A stretch of DNA of 64,000 nt from Rhinopithecus roxellana. Taxonomy: Eukaryota > Chordata > Mammalia > Primates > Cercopithecidae. The notes beneath the pieces were generated by a model. It saw only the letters and a program-made list of their open reading frames with translations. It did no database searches and was not told where the DNA came from. Location: NCBI RefSeq assembly GCF_007565055.1, contig NC_044553.1, forward strand, positions 44,319,420 to 44,383,419, given 5' to 3'. A program made the position numbers and the translations under genes. The number at the start of each line of letters is the position of its first letter. Positions within the stretch are counted from its first letter, which is position 1. Shown one piece after another: positions 1 through 11,469 of the stretch.

Positions 1-60
1 GGGATTTTGAAAGCCACCTTTCATAAGTTCGGGGCTTTCGTGATGCAGCAAGAGATATGA

Positions 61-660
61 GACTTTCCCCCAAACGATAATATATTTCTATTTTAGAGAA
101 CAGTTTGGCAGTATCTGGTAAATTTAAACACGAGCATACCCTGCGAACCAGTAATTTCACATTTAGATAATTGATCCCAAGAGAAACTTTCATATAAATT
201 TGTACAAGGAGACATATTCCTAAAATGTTTATAATAACCTTATATGTAATAGGGAGAAATTGGAGGCAAGCTGAATGTCAATAGGGAACTGGATAAATTG
301 TGGTATGTTTATAAGTAGAATATTATATAGGAGTGACATGTATATGCCAGTGCTACACATTGTCAGCATACATCAGTCTTATATATTGAATGTTAACTGA
401 ATAAAGAAAAAAAGATACTATGTAGAAACATACAAAATGATGCTATATACCATTTAGGTAATATATGTAATGAAAATATTAAGTAATGTGTGAAAATGAT
501 AAAAAATAGGATAGTGTTTGCTTCTAATGGGAATTATAAGTACATAGGGGTTTAAACTATACTGGTAATGTTCTATTTGTTGAGTTGTGGGCACGTGGCT
601 TTTTGTTATGTACATTTTAATATGTCTGGACTAGTTTAGAAACATTTAAAAATTGAAAGA
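61..660 (+). mobile_element. L1M-type LINE-1 3' fragment, old
   Basis: The text resembles the end of L1 ORF2 and the start of its 3'UTR (phrases such as ggataaattgtggtatgttt and aatattatataggagtgac). It is heavily mutated with no open frame. Subfamily and boundaries are not resolvable by eye. Confidence 0.55.
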
Positions 661-950
661 AAATGTGTCATACTTTGTTGACGTTTGCATTTCAGTGGAG
701 ATAAAAGAGATTTTTTTCCTGCTTAGTTGATGCTATTTCTGTACATTCTCTGTTTTCTACAATGGGTATATGTTATTTTAATCATGTTAAAGGAAAAACT
801 GAGAAATAATGTATCTTTTAGAAAAATAAATGATTGTTTTAGGAATTTTTGGAAAATATAGGCAAATTAAATGAAAAAAATATTAATACTTTTTATAATT
901 AATTTTCTAGTCTTTCTGTAAACTTTATTTATTTGTTTTTAATTTTTAAA

Positions 951-1240
951 AATTTTTTGAGAAGAGCTCTGGCTCTGTTGCCCAGGCTGGAATGCAGTTA
1001 CGTGATATTGGCTCACTGCAGCCTCCAACTCCTGGGCTCAAGGGATTCTTCTACCACAGCTTTCCAAGTAGCTGGGACTATAGGTGTATTCTACCATATC
1101 TGGCTAATTTTCATGTATTTTGTAGCACCAGAGTCTCGCTGTGTTGCCCAAGCTGGTCTCGAACACCTGGGCTGAAGTGATCCTCCCACCTTGGCTTCCC
1201 AAAGTATTGGGATTACAGGTGTGAGCAACCACACCAGCTC
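951..1240 (-). mobile_element. Alu, antisense, old (AluJ-like)
   Basis: Reads as reverse-complement Alu: a T-rich start, then gttgcccaggctggaatgc, two monomers, and gggattacaggtgtgagcaacc at the far end. Many substitutions point to an old copy. Confidence 0.85.
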
Positions 1241-1828
1241 TATAAATTTTTATAGAAGTTAAGCATTATTATATATTTTTTTGCTACTATTTTTCCAGCC
1301 TGTTGTTATAAAATAAACATTTAACATATGGGACTCGTATTTTAAAGTTACTTTAAAATATATTATCTTCTGAATGTAAGAACATGGTTTTGCTCATTGG
1401 CTGATGTTCTCTCTTCTTGCAATTAGTTGTTGCTTCTTAAGCATGGGTTTTAATAAAATTATATTGTACCTTATGTTTGATTTATTTTAACTGATTTTAC
1501 AAATATCAGGAAATAATAAAAATATTTACTGAGCAGTTACATGCTCAGTGATAATACCGTTGATTTAAAGTAGTAGAAGATAAAAGCTTTAAATTATGTA
1601 AAAGGTGAGATTTTCTTTGGACGGGAACAGTAATATTTTAACTCTTAATTTTACTGGTTGTATATAGTATGTGATAGGCAGATTTATGAACACGACAGTG
1701 GAATTGTGGTTTTGCAATGTGAGCTCTTTAGGATTTGATGTAGTGCTAGTGGTACTAGAAAAAGAAATAATAGGGCGAATACTGTTTTACAGCATACCAG
1801 GCCCTGTGACTTACAGGATAATATAAAC

Positions 1829-1985
1829 CAGTTCTTGCCAAACTTCATTTTGTTTATAAATCTCCTGTAAATCTTGTTAAGATGCAGATTCTGGATTCAC
1901 TAGGCCTAGGATTCTGCCAGAGCTTCTGCATTTCAACAAACTCCCAGAATTTGCCGATAAGTCAGTTTTAAGGACCACATTTTTA
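1829..1985. mobile_element. MER5-like hAT-Charlie DNA element
   Basis: Contains the typical core phrases gttaagatgcagattctg, attctgc...gcatttcaacaaactccca and ggaccaca near the end, matching the small non-autonomous MER5 group. Diverged; ends approximate. Confidence 0.55.
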
Positions 1986-2049
1986 ATACTGAGGATGTAC
2001 ATTAGTGCTTCTCAGACTATCTGCGAAAGACTAGCTTTTAAAAAATACT

Positions 2050-3535
2050 ATCTAGTATTTCACAGAAGAATACTTCTTGGAAATAAAGAATGTATAGAAG
2101 GCAAAGGGAGAAAATTGTATATTGTATATTATAAATTATTATACAATTGTATATTAATGTGAATGTAATCTTTCAGTAAACCTTTTACAGGTGTAAAGTC
2201 AGTACATTAGAATCAACTGTTTCCAAAAAATGTTTAGATATGTCACACTATATAGTACAGTTTTTAAGGACAGGTAATTTTGTAAAAATACTGGCCCTTG
2301 TGCTAAGCAGCATCTCATGTATCCATCATATTTTCTGAATAGTCTTTCTATTTCTAAAAGTTTTTGATTCTTCTCTTCCTCCTACCTAGGCCAATTCAAG
2401 GCTCACTCTTCCTTGGATTAGAGTAATTCTATAAAACTACTTAGCATTCATGCATAAAATGTTACCTGAAGAGATTATTCATCCTCTCAACAAAAATTTA
2501 AGCACTTAATTACACACAAAATTCTGTGCTAGTCTCTTTTGGGATTATGAAGAGGAATAAAAAGTTCTTGCCCTGTAGAAATTTATGGATCTGGATGACA
2601 GAATCCATCTCCCTGTTAAGAAATTTTATTATATATTAGTATTGACCTGTTAAAGGATATCAGAATCTTAAAATACTATTAAGTAGCTTTTTCAGATGTA
2701 GACCTGATTCATTAACTGGGGTAGTGTTTATTTTTCATTCATTCATTACATTAACAGATTTTATTAGTCACCTCCTGCATGCCCATTAGTGTGCTTCTCC
2801 ATTGTGAGAGTCTAGTGAGTGATAACTACAGACATAATTCCCAGTCTCAGGTAACAGACTGTTGTGATTAAGTCAACCCACTTGAGTTTTTCATAGTTGT
2901 GTTTAACTGAGAGAGACAGTCACATTCAAGGATTTGTTTTACAAAGTATAACATTATTTATCTAGACATTAATGTTGGCAATTTATCATAGGGGTAAGTA
3001 AAGAAGTACAATAAGAGCACTTTTCTCTCTTTGAAACTGCATTTATTCTTACTTTTTTAACTTTCCATTTTATTAGTATTTCACTTTGAAGCATAAACAC
3101 TCATTTATTTCCAGGCCTCGTCCAGAGCTTTCTGTTGGCTTATGGGTTTTGGCTCATTCTGCTGGCTTTTGTCCACTTAGAGTCTATAAGATTTCAGTAA
3201 TTCATGGGAAATCTTATAGCTCCTTGAATATCAGAAACCTGTGGGTACTTGTTCAATCCGGTTAGATAAGCTGATTTCTTACCACCTTTCTTTCTGATAG
3301 TTACCATGAGGTCTATGGAGAAACTGATTGGACATTTATAGTATCGAAAACTCAGCAGCATTTTAAAGATTTAGCAGCTAAAACCTCCTCCCATCCCTTT
3401 GTCATTGTCATTTATTCAGCATCTGCTATGTGTGTGGCAGGCATCATTCTGAGGATGTCATTGTTGGGGGAAAAAGAAAAAAACATAGGGTCCCTGTACT
3501 CTCAGAATTTGTAAGACATAGTCTCTAACTCGGAT
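2050..3535. other. Mostly unique intron
   Basis: AT-rich intronic DNA. An L2-like 3' end may lie at 2475-2600 (antisense, weak). An AT-rich imperfect palindrome lies at 2121-2147. I see no gene or promoter. Confidence 0.5.
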
Positions 3536-3576
3536 AATGATGATGATGATGATGATGATGATGATAATAATAATAA
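3536..3576. repeat. (GAT)n/(AAT)n microsatellite
   Basis: About eight GAT units run into several AAT units at the start of a MIR copy. Probably length-variable. Confidence 0.9.
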
Positions 3577-3830
3577 TGGCTAGCATTTATTATGTGCTTA
3601 TTATGTGCCAGGAACTTTTCCAAGTGCCACATATATTAACTCATTTAGTCCTTTTGTAACAACTTGTGAAGCAAAGGTATTATTATTGCCATCATCTGCA
3701 TTTTTACAGATAAGGAAACTGAGCTAAGAAAATTTAATATGCCCCATGCCACACAGCTTGTATGTACCAAAGATGGAATTACCTTCCAGTCTGGCTCCAA
3801 AAATTTCACATTTATCCACTACACTATGCT
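3577..3830 (-). mobile_element. MIR element, antisense
   Basis: Shows the reverse-strand MIR signature: gtgccaggaacttttccaagtg, tttttacagataaggaaactgag, cacacagctt and the closing ctacactatgctgtg. Diverged, as expected for a mammal-wide SINE. Confidence 0.8.
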
Positions 3831-4313
3831 GTGCAATTATAACAGATAATTATGATTTAATTTAAATGGATAATTAAATAGTTTTAATAAGTAGGAGCCA
3901 TGCAATGATGGAATGCTCACTGCTGTGGGAGCACAGAATAAGCTCACCTAATTTGGTCTTGTTAGGGTCAGGGAAAGCTTTCCTGAAAAAGTAATCTTTA
4001 TTTAAAGAGCATAAAACTCCCTTACAAAAAAAAAGCCATTGAAAAGAATTGAAGATTTTTTTTTAGTAGAATTTTAAAAACAGTGGTTTCTTTTTTTAAA
4101 ACTGATTTTCATACAAAGAAATAACAACATAGGTTTGTAAAACTGTAAGTGTATTCTGAACTGGGAAAGATCCTCTGGTGATGATACTCTATAAATTGGA
4201 TGAGATAAATTGTTTAAATGAGCCATTTTAAAAATTAACCAAAAGAAAAAATTCTTGTATTTTTGAGGTGAGAAACCAGATAAGAGTACTATTATATAAA
4301 TAATACTAGATGT

Positions 4314-4314
<1 letters not shown>

Positions 4315-4363
<49 letters not shown>

Positions 4364-4421
4364 TCTACCCCCCCCCCGCTCCCTCCCTCTCTCCCCCTCC
4401 CTCCCTCCCCCTCCCTCCCCA
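4315..4421. repeat. (CT)n followed by a C-rich polypyrimidine tract
   Basis: About 22 CT units followed by C-runs and ccctccct blocks. The + strand is pure pyrimidine apart from one A and one G near the middle. It could adopt triplex or i-motif-like structure and is likely length-polymorphic. The Leu/Ser/Pro-rich open frame across it is a composition artefact. Confidence 0.9.
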
Positions 4422-4442
4422 CCTTGGATACAACGAAAGATT

Positions 4443-4719
4443 TGATTGCCCACATTTTGGGAGGCCAAAATGGGAGGTTCTATTGAGCCGAGGAATTCAA
4501 GACTAACCTTGGCAACAGAGGAGACCCCATCTCTACAAGAAATAAAAATATTGGCTGGACATGGTGGTGTGTGCCTGTAGTGGTGTGTGCCTGTAGTCCC
4601 AGTTACTCAGGAGGCTGAAGTGGGCGGATTGCTTGAGCCAGGAGATTGAGGCTACTTTGAGCTGTGATCATGCCACTGCATTCCAGCCTAAGCAACAGCA
4701 AGACCGTGTCCAAAAAAAA
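4443..4719 (+). mobile_element. Alu, sense, 5'-truncated, with 16-bp internal duplication
   Basis: Starts in the left monomer (acattttgggaggcc) and runs to ccagcctaagcaacagcaag plus an A-run. tggtgtgtgcctgtag is repeated exactly in tandem at 4565-4580 and 4581-4596. Confidence 0.85.
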
Positions 4720-4721
4720 AA

Positions 4722-5772
4722 TTATTTTTGATTAGGTGCTGTTTAGTTTAAATATGGAAGCTACTTTGATCACTTCAGGTCTGTTGTCATACTGTAGCAG
4801 GGATTAACATTTCTAAGTTCCTGCATCAGGAAATGAACATAGAGAAAAGTATGAAATCTTTATAGACCACATTTTATAATATCAAAGCTTTTGTGAAGTA
4901 TTATGCATTCATAGATGGAATTATTTAAGATTTACCAACTAAATTTTAGACAGATTTTAAGTATAGAAATTAATGGTTTTTGTAATCTTTCCATGCATCA
5001 ACTGATTTTATCAATTATTAATAACGAGTGCTTTCCATTTTTATAAGATGGGAACAGTGATTGTTTAGGGTGTATTTGGAAATATTTTTGTGTTCAATAG
5101 CATATTGTGGCTAAAAGTCTGGTGTAATAGATAATTCTGATAGTATTGCTCTGTCCTTCATAATGTATATCATCTCATGTTTTTAAAAAATCCCATTTAT
5201 CTTAGTGGGTGTTAACAGAATTCAAGATCTTAATTAGGAGTCCTGGGAGCCATGTTTGACCCCTTTTGTTAGCATAGTAACTTTCTATCAATTTAGAATA
5301 TGCAGCATAATAGTTGTATATTTAATGATCTCACTGATTTACTTCCTTTATATTTTAAAATTGAAATAGCATTCATTTACCAGTCCCATTGGTTGATCCA
5401 CTCCAGCTCCAACTTAACCATTGCTTGCTTGGATTTTGTTCTTTTCTTGTCACTGCAACCACTCCCTTAGGCCATTTACCTTCAACCTGTGTTCTCCAGC
5501 CTGTTGGAAGTTACTACATTATTTTGCTTTGTTGTCTTCTATTCTGTCAGCCCTATGAGTGCTCTGGTTTATGACATTTTTCCCTTTTGCTCTATGAGCG
5601 GCCATGCTTATTGGCTAACTCTTTGTGGTATTTGAGAAGTTTAAACTCCTAGTCAACTAACTTATTTCTTTCATTGGGACTCTATTTGACAGCTAAGCTA
5701 CCTTCTACTTTTAAAACTACATAGATGAATACATACATACAGAAAAACATTTTGCCATTCTAATTGCTGTAG
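4722..5772. other. Unique intron
   Basis: AT-rich DNA with no repeat family or gene that I recognise. The short open frames here have no familiar domain and no coding context. Confidence 0.5.
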
Positions 5773-5795
5773 TTTTTTTTTTTTTTTTTTTTTTT
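5773..5795. repeat. T23 homopolymer
   Basis: Uninterrupted run of 23 T not attached to a recognisable Alu. Possibly an orphan tail of an old retroelement. Confidence 0.85.
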
Positions 5796-5959
5796 CCTCT
5801 TTAAACTGTGTGGGGTTTCTCCCTAATTTATACTTATCTGGAAACTTCCGGTGTTTTAATATGGTTTCAGTGGGGGGTGCCTGGCTGTCACCTTTCTAGA
5901 CCTTTTTATTCTGTGTTTATCAAAGAGATCTTTATTCCAAGTTGTCTAAGTTCTTGCTA

Positions 5960-6120
5960 CTAGAAGTGTAGTTCGTAGGCCAGCAGCATCAGCATCACCT
6001 ATTTGTTAGAAATTCAGAATCTCAGGTCCCACCCCCAAGACCTTATGCATGTTAATCTGCATGTTAGCAAGATCTCTACATGTTTGATAAGAACATTGAA
6101 GTCTGCAAAGCACTGCTGTA
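5960..6120. mobile_element. MER5-like hAT-Charlie DNA element
   Basis: Carries the family phrases ggccagcagcatcagcatca, ttagaaattcagaatctcag, the short Cys/Pro-like ccacccc stretch and a closing gcaaagcactgct. A non-autonomous DNA transposon relic. Confidence 0.65.
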
Positions 6121-7214
6121 GGTATCAAGTCAACTAGATGATATATTGACATGCTAGTAGTTGTACATTTCTAGAACTGATTTTAAACATGTGACTTGTG
6201 ATAATCTTATTTAAATATTGTGAATTATTTCATAACTATTCACCTTGTTTCACCAAAAGTTATACTCTGGGTGGATATTACTACTACTGTGTGAAAGGAA
6301 TGACAGGAATAATCCCAAACAGTAAGCTACCCCCAGTCCTTGAAGTGAAGTTTTGGTGGACAGTTGTAGGTAATGTAAAACTGTGACAAACATTTTGCAA
6401 GTCTATTGTTCCTTCTCCCAGCATCGGTTTGCACCTGTAGATGAAGAAATGTTATTCCTTTCTTGTTTCTTGGACAGTGACTTTTAAACAAAGTTGCATT
6501 TGCTAAATTGAACCTCTAAGGTATTGGGGAAAATATCTAATTTTTATCCTTAAATGAGAGAAATTATGCCTTACTGATACTTGATATGTGGATTAATAGT
6601 ATGTGCATATAATCCCAATAAGGAGATATTGAGGATTCATGTCCAACTCTTGCTTGTATTTGAAGAAAAAAGTTTATAGACTCCTATTTTCTGGTGCACT
6701 ATGACAATCCCGGTCATTAGCAGTGGGAACAGCAAAAAGGTTAGGTTAGCTAGCAGGGTAAAAGATACTACATGTAATTTACAAAGTTAATAAATTATGT
6801 GTAGTCATTTAGCGACACCATAAATATATTTCAAACTTACATATATTTGTATAGTGGTGCTTTAGGAAATAATTTAAAAAAAAAAACTGTAGTGTTTTTA
6901 CTTTTGTAAAAAGTTGTTCAAGAATGAGGAGAACTGGGAGAATACAAGATTACCCTTTCATTCTCCTTTAGCATTCAAATGTAGTGTGAACAATGTAGCT
7001 GTTCCGCAAGCACATTTTAATTGGCATTTTTCTAGAGTAGTATTGTTTTAGGATGACAAACAATATTTAAGTGAGTATGTTTATAGGTTTTGGTGCCTTC
7101 CTTTGTGTACCTAAGAATGACAGTGGGAAGGGTGGCAGAGAGAACATCCAGATGTATGTGAGATAGTGATTTGTCACTTAGTATTCATTTTAAGTAGTAA
7201 AAGCAAATTCTATG

Positions 7215-7518
7215 GGCCAGGCGTGGTGGCTCAGGCCTGTAATTCCAGTGCTTTAAGAGGCCAAGGCTGGAGGATCTCTTGAGCCCAAGAGTTTGAGACC
7301 AGCCTGGGCAACATAGTGAGACCCCATCTCTTAAAAATTTTTTTTAAATTAGTTGGGTGTGGTGGTGCACTACTATAGTTCCAGCTACTCCCGGGAGGCT
7401 GAGGTGGGAGGATCACTTGAGCCCAGGAGGTTGAGGCTAGTCAGCAGTGATCACGCCACCGCACTCCAGCCTGGGCAAAAGAGCAACGCCCTGTCTCCAA
7501 AAAAAGGAAAAAAAAAAG
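7215..7518 (+). mobile_element. Alu, sense, full length
   Basis: Begins ggccaggcgtggtggctcag and ends ccagcctgggcaaaagagc plus an A-rich tail broken by GG. Its 3' two thirds and the 246 bp after it were copied in inverted orientation to 13866-14317. Confidence 0.92.
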
Positions 7519-7764
7519 GTAAACTGTGGGGTGACATTAGCTAAGAGCCATCCTATTTCATATATAGGGTCTACTAAATGTGGCTGTATCAGACGGGACT
7601 TACGGTTGTGGTTACCAGAGAACACTTGTGGTCCTAAGTTGTGAATGTCACCCAGATTCTTCTTGAATGTCTATCTATCACATGTCTATCAGTAATTCTA
7701 AAATATGTAAAAATGAAACAAAGATTTATTTGGGAGTTAGCACTCCCAGAAGATTAGTTTTAAA
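7309..7764 (+). repeat. Inverted duplication, left (source) arm
   Basis: 456 bp covering most of the Alu above plus about 246 bp of unique flank. It matches the reverse complement of 13866-14317 with about a dozen substitutions and a few short indels by eye (about 97%). This arm has the complete Alu 5' end, so it is the likely source. Confidence 0.93.
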
Positions 7765-8119
7765 ACAGAACAGCAGAAGGAGTTGTGACATGCATCTATA
7801 AGCAACTGTAATGATTTGACAGTTATTTAGCCCTCTATTCCTAGCCCTTTCATTGAACTGACAGCATGCCTGCAAAGATAGTGAGGCCTGTTCCAGTTGC
7901 ACTAATGTCCTCTTAAATGGTAGCCTGCATTCTGGGTAATGATAAATGTTCAGTGATTCATGATTTTTTTAGTCCCAGGGGATTCTGGATGGTTTCAGGT
8001 TTCTGTGAGCCAGGGTGGTTTTGTCTCTTACTTGGGCTTCTTATACATTTGTTTGGTCTTCACCATGTTGATTTTAAATTGGCAGAGATATATATGACCT
8101 GCAGTTTTAATTAATAGAG

Positions 8120-9043
8120 TTCAAAGCCTTCTTTAGAAACAGTATGATTTTGGAAGTGATGCTGTACTTAAGAGTGTGTAAAAGTCTGAGAACCAGTACA
8201 GGTTTCATTACATAGTAATTTTGTAACACTTGTTTTTATTTGTAAACTTTATCTTTTTTCCCCTTTGCTTTAAAAAAAAGTATGTTTTAAACTATAAGGA
8301 GAAATGTAATAACACCTACTGTGAAAAGTAACATTAGCTTTATTGTTGTTATGGTGTTTGTAATTTCTTTCTTAAGAATTTAAATCAGCTATTTTTAATA
8401 ATTGTTTTCCTTTTTACGTGGCTCAGTTTCTGTAGAAGTATATATTGTTATACTACAGTAGTATTAAAATGAGCATAAACAGACCTTTTTTGTTGAATAT
8501 TTGCCATTTAGGAAAGGATTCATTTCTAGCATATTGATTGTGGATTAGTTTTAGTATTTTAAGTCAAACTTGTAATTGCCTAACCCTTTATTTTTAGGGT
8601 CTGGGGGCAGGGAATGAATAGGAGGATAAAGATAAGTATTTCCCTAATTTATTACAATTGAGAAATATGTTTTCTTAATTCCTTTTTTTAAAAAAATTAT
8701 CCATTGTATTTCCCTTTGGATGTAAAGTAATCTTAGAGGTAATTTTAGTAATAGTTTACAGAATTCTTATAGCTCCCCATCCCATCAGAAGAGCTGATAC
8801 TTTGAAAACATTGGTGCTCATGGTTAGTATTTATTTATAGAAACCCACTTTGCTTTACGATCAATAAGAAAATGTTTTTTGACATTAAAATCTTAAAAGG
8901 AATAAAAGAAGCACTTCTGCTGTTAGCTTTCCAAATAATGAACAAGAAACTTGGTTAGAGATGACCATGGGTAAGTAAGTCTGTATATTAATTAGGTGAG
9001 TGTCATTATGCTCAATTAGTGGGACTGCCAAATAATCTCTTTA
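8120..9043. other. Unique intron leading to the exon
   Basis: AT-rich DNA without recognisable repeats. Some of it may be conserved because it flanks the exon, but nothing specific can be named. Confidence 0.5.
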
Positions 9044-9068
9044 ATACTCTGATCTTTTTCCCCCCTAG
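9044..9068 (+). promoter_or_regulatory. 3' splice site of the TCF12 exon
   Basis: The exon is preceded by a pyrimidine tract (tctttttcccccctag) ending in AG at 9067-9068. A branch-like ctctgat lies just upstream. A second acceptor-like ttttacag ends at 9078, inside the exon. Using it would remove 10 nt and shift the frame, so the upstream AG is preferred. It also preserves the known Gly-Phe-Thr-Asp-Ser reading. Confidence 0.88.
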
Positions 9069-9194
<126 letters not shown>

Positions 9195-9252
9195 TAGTCT
9201 TCTCAAAGCTTCTTTGGTCAGAGACATTTTTTATCCCTTTGTCAAGGAGCGA

Positions 9253-9261
9253 CAGGTAAGT
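9253..9261 (+). promoter_or_regulatory. Decoy or alternative 5' splice site downstream of the TCF12 exon
   Basis: Seen: cag|gtaagt, a perfect U1-complementary donor with GT at 9256-9257, 84 nt beyond the annotated donor. Reading through the first donor meets an in-frame TAG after nine further codons. A transcript using this site would therefore end early and be a candidate for nonsense-mediated decay. Whether it is used cannot be told from sequence. Confidence 0.55.
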
Positions 9262-11190
9262 ATCTAGAAGAAAGTTCTTGAGTTTCTGGCGGCATCTAGG
9301 GCTTTTCTTGTTCATTACAGCTTGAGGATCAAATGTCCAGAAAATTGGGAGTCTTCTCTTAAAGCATTATTGTTTTGGTGTCAAAAGAGGAAGTGGCAGT
9401 GTTTTGATTGTCAGTTTTGACAATGTCTGTGTGACCTCAAGCATTACATGTGTTCTGGGGCAGAGAAGTATTGTTTTAGGGGCATTTGTGATGTTACTGT
9501 TTCTCTTAACAGTTGTATTATGTTGTAATTAAAAATGTAACATAGCAGTGATTTTAGGCAGATTTTGCTTGCATTGGACAGTATTTCTCCTGGCACAATT
9601 TGATTAAAACATAGTACATTTAGATATTGCAGCGTTGTTTTAAGCACTTGGCTTCATATTAGGACTTTTTAAAAGTTTTGGTTTGAAGAAGTGAAGTTGC
9701 ACTTTCAAGAAGGGTATGAATTACCATCTAAACCTGATTTTTATGTTTTGGCAAAACCTTTGTGGTTAATCATGCTCTGCAAAACACCCCTCCTTTCCTT
9801 TCTCCTTCTCTGTCTCAAATGAAAGTTTAAAGTTGTTCAGTCTAAAATTATAAACCCAAGCATGTTTTTTTCAGTTTGAATACCATTTTTTAAATGTGTA
9901 AATATTTTACCTTTTTGCAAAACCTGATTGAAAATAATCTGTATGTTTTATGACATTTGTTTCTTGCTTATGCTGGGGCTGAGCATATTACAAAAACTTT
10001 CATCTGTTTTACCAGTTATAACTATTTTTCCAGTTATTGGCATCATATAAATATGGAAAGTTTGTGTAATAGACATTGATTTCATTACTTATTTTATTTC
10101 TTAAGGACATGACCTATATTGTGATCTTAGAATCATCCTTTTAAGACACAGCCATACTAATCTAAGTGGATTACCCAAATCCCAAATCCTGGTGGTCTGC
10201 AGTTTCTGTAAAATGATTTGCTTTGCATAGTCTTCGTTTCCTTTATTCTCTGTAGTGTTGAGGAGACAGTCTGATCGTCTAGTGTGGATTTTGCCTAAGG
10301 TGGTTGACAGTTTGAAGCCAGAAGAACCATTAGAGTATGACAGAAGAGTGAAAAAAATCTAATCAGCAATAAAACTTGTGTTTAAAATCACAATTTGTTT
10401 CAACGTAAATAAATGCACATAGAAAATCACAGTATTAAATGTGTTATCATTCCAGATAAAAAATCAGAGTTAGGTTTATAGTAAATTATTTGGGTAGGGA
10501 AAACTTTCTAATTTATTTTTTAAATTTTCAATTCAGCTTACCATCAAAGTAAAATCAATGTAACACTCCAAATAATTTCCTTTTGGAGTATAACTTTTCC
10601 CCAAGTAGGATTTAATTTATATTAAGTGTAGTAGGGCAAGTAAAAGTCAGTGTTTTTGTAATTTTGGATTTCTTAATTGAGAATATAACTCTGAACTGTA
10701 AAAAATCAGAAATTGCTCTTTTTGTATTTATGTTCTTACCTTTATTCTTCACTCATAGAGATGACTTTTAGGCCCAATGGAATTTCATCATTAGCACAGC
10801 TTTGTGCCAAGGTGACAATTAAAATTTTGTACGGGACAAGTGTGGAAATTAAATGAATACTAAGAGGTATACATGTCAGTTACTTGCTCAGAGCAGATGT
10901 TGACTAACATTATTTCTGTAATTCACTTTGAGGTAACATTTTCTCAGTTAGAGCAATTACAAGCATGTGCTTGTTGGTTTCTTTAGTTTTCAGATGATTT
11001 TTAGAATACTTTTAATAGTCATCCATACCCTATGTATAAAATCAACATCTAAAAAAAGTCTTGAAGTAAATAATTATCTGTAAGTAGATTGATCTCTTAA
11101 TAATTCAAATGAAAAATTCTGCGTTCATCTGAACTACATTGTTTAGGTACTGCTTTGTATCAGATGCAGATATACAAACCATACATTTTC
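9262..11190. other. Unique intron after the exon
   Basis: About 1.9 kb with no recognised mobile element and no coding signal. Confidence 0.5.
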
Positions 11191-11194
11191 TTTT

Positions 11195-11459
11195 CTTATT
11201 TTCAAGACAGGGTCTCACTTTGTCACCCAAGCTAGAGTGCAGTCGCATGATGATGGCTCACTACAGCCTTGAACTCCTGAGCTCAAGCCGTCCTCCTTCC
11301 TTAGCACAACACCAGCTAATTTTTTAGTTTTTTTATTTTGTAGAGATGAGGCCTCACTGTGTTGACCAGACTGGTTTTGAACTCCTGGCCTCAAGTGATC
11401 CTCCTGCCTCAGCCTCCCAAAATGTTGCAATTATAGGCATGAGCCACCATGTCTGGCCC
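11195..11459 (-). mobile_element. Alu, antisense, old
   Basis: Reverse Alu from gacagggtctcactttgtca to gcatgagccaccatgtctgg. It has an internal deletion in the A-rich linker region. Confidence 0.85.
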
Positions 11460-11469
11460 AGACCATACG

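Larger units (their letters stand above)
1..9068 (+). other. TCF12 intron upstream of the exon
   Basis: Intronic by position relative to the exon and its splice sites. It contains the repeats listed separately (L1M tail, MER5, MIR, three Alus, simple repeats) separated by AT-rich unique DNA. I saw no second exon with convincing splice sites and TCF12-like coding. Confidence 0.85.

Noticed and set aside
933..1180. Open frames of 60-130 codons in many places (for example 933-1175, 15217-15522, 22165-22560, 33220-33576, 42748-43086)
   Set aside because: They are translations of antisense or sense Alu sequence. The recurring wording (LECSGAI..HCNL, SWDYR..PPHPANF) is the known Alu-derived pattern, and many start at non-ATG codons.
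3577..3830. tRNA-like or ncRNA gene candidates in MIR copies
   Set aside because: MIRs derive from tRNA, but these are diverged SINE relics without intact A/B boxes or cloverleaf. No genuine tRNA, rRNA or snRNA was recognised.
4312..4506. Ser/Leu/Pro-rich open frame
   Set aside because: Produced by the CT/C-rich simple repeat, not a gene.
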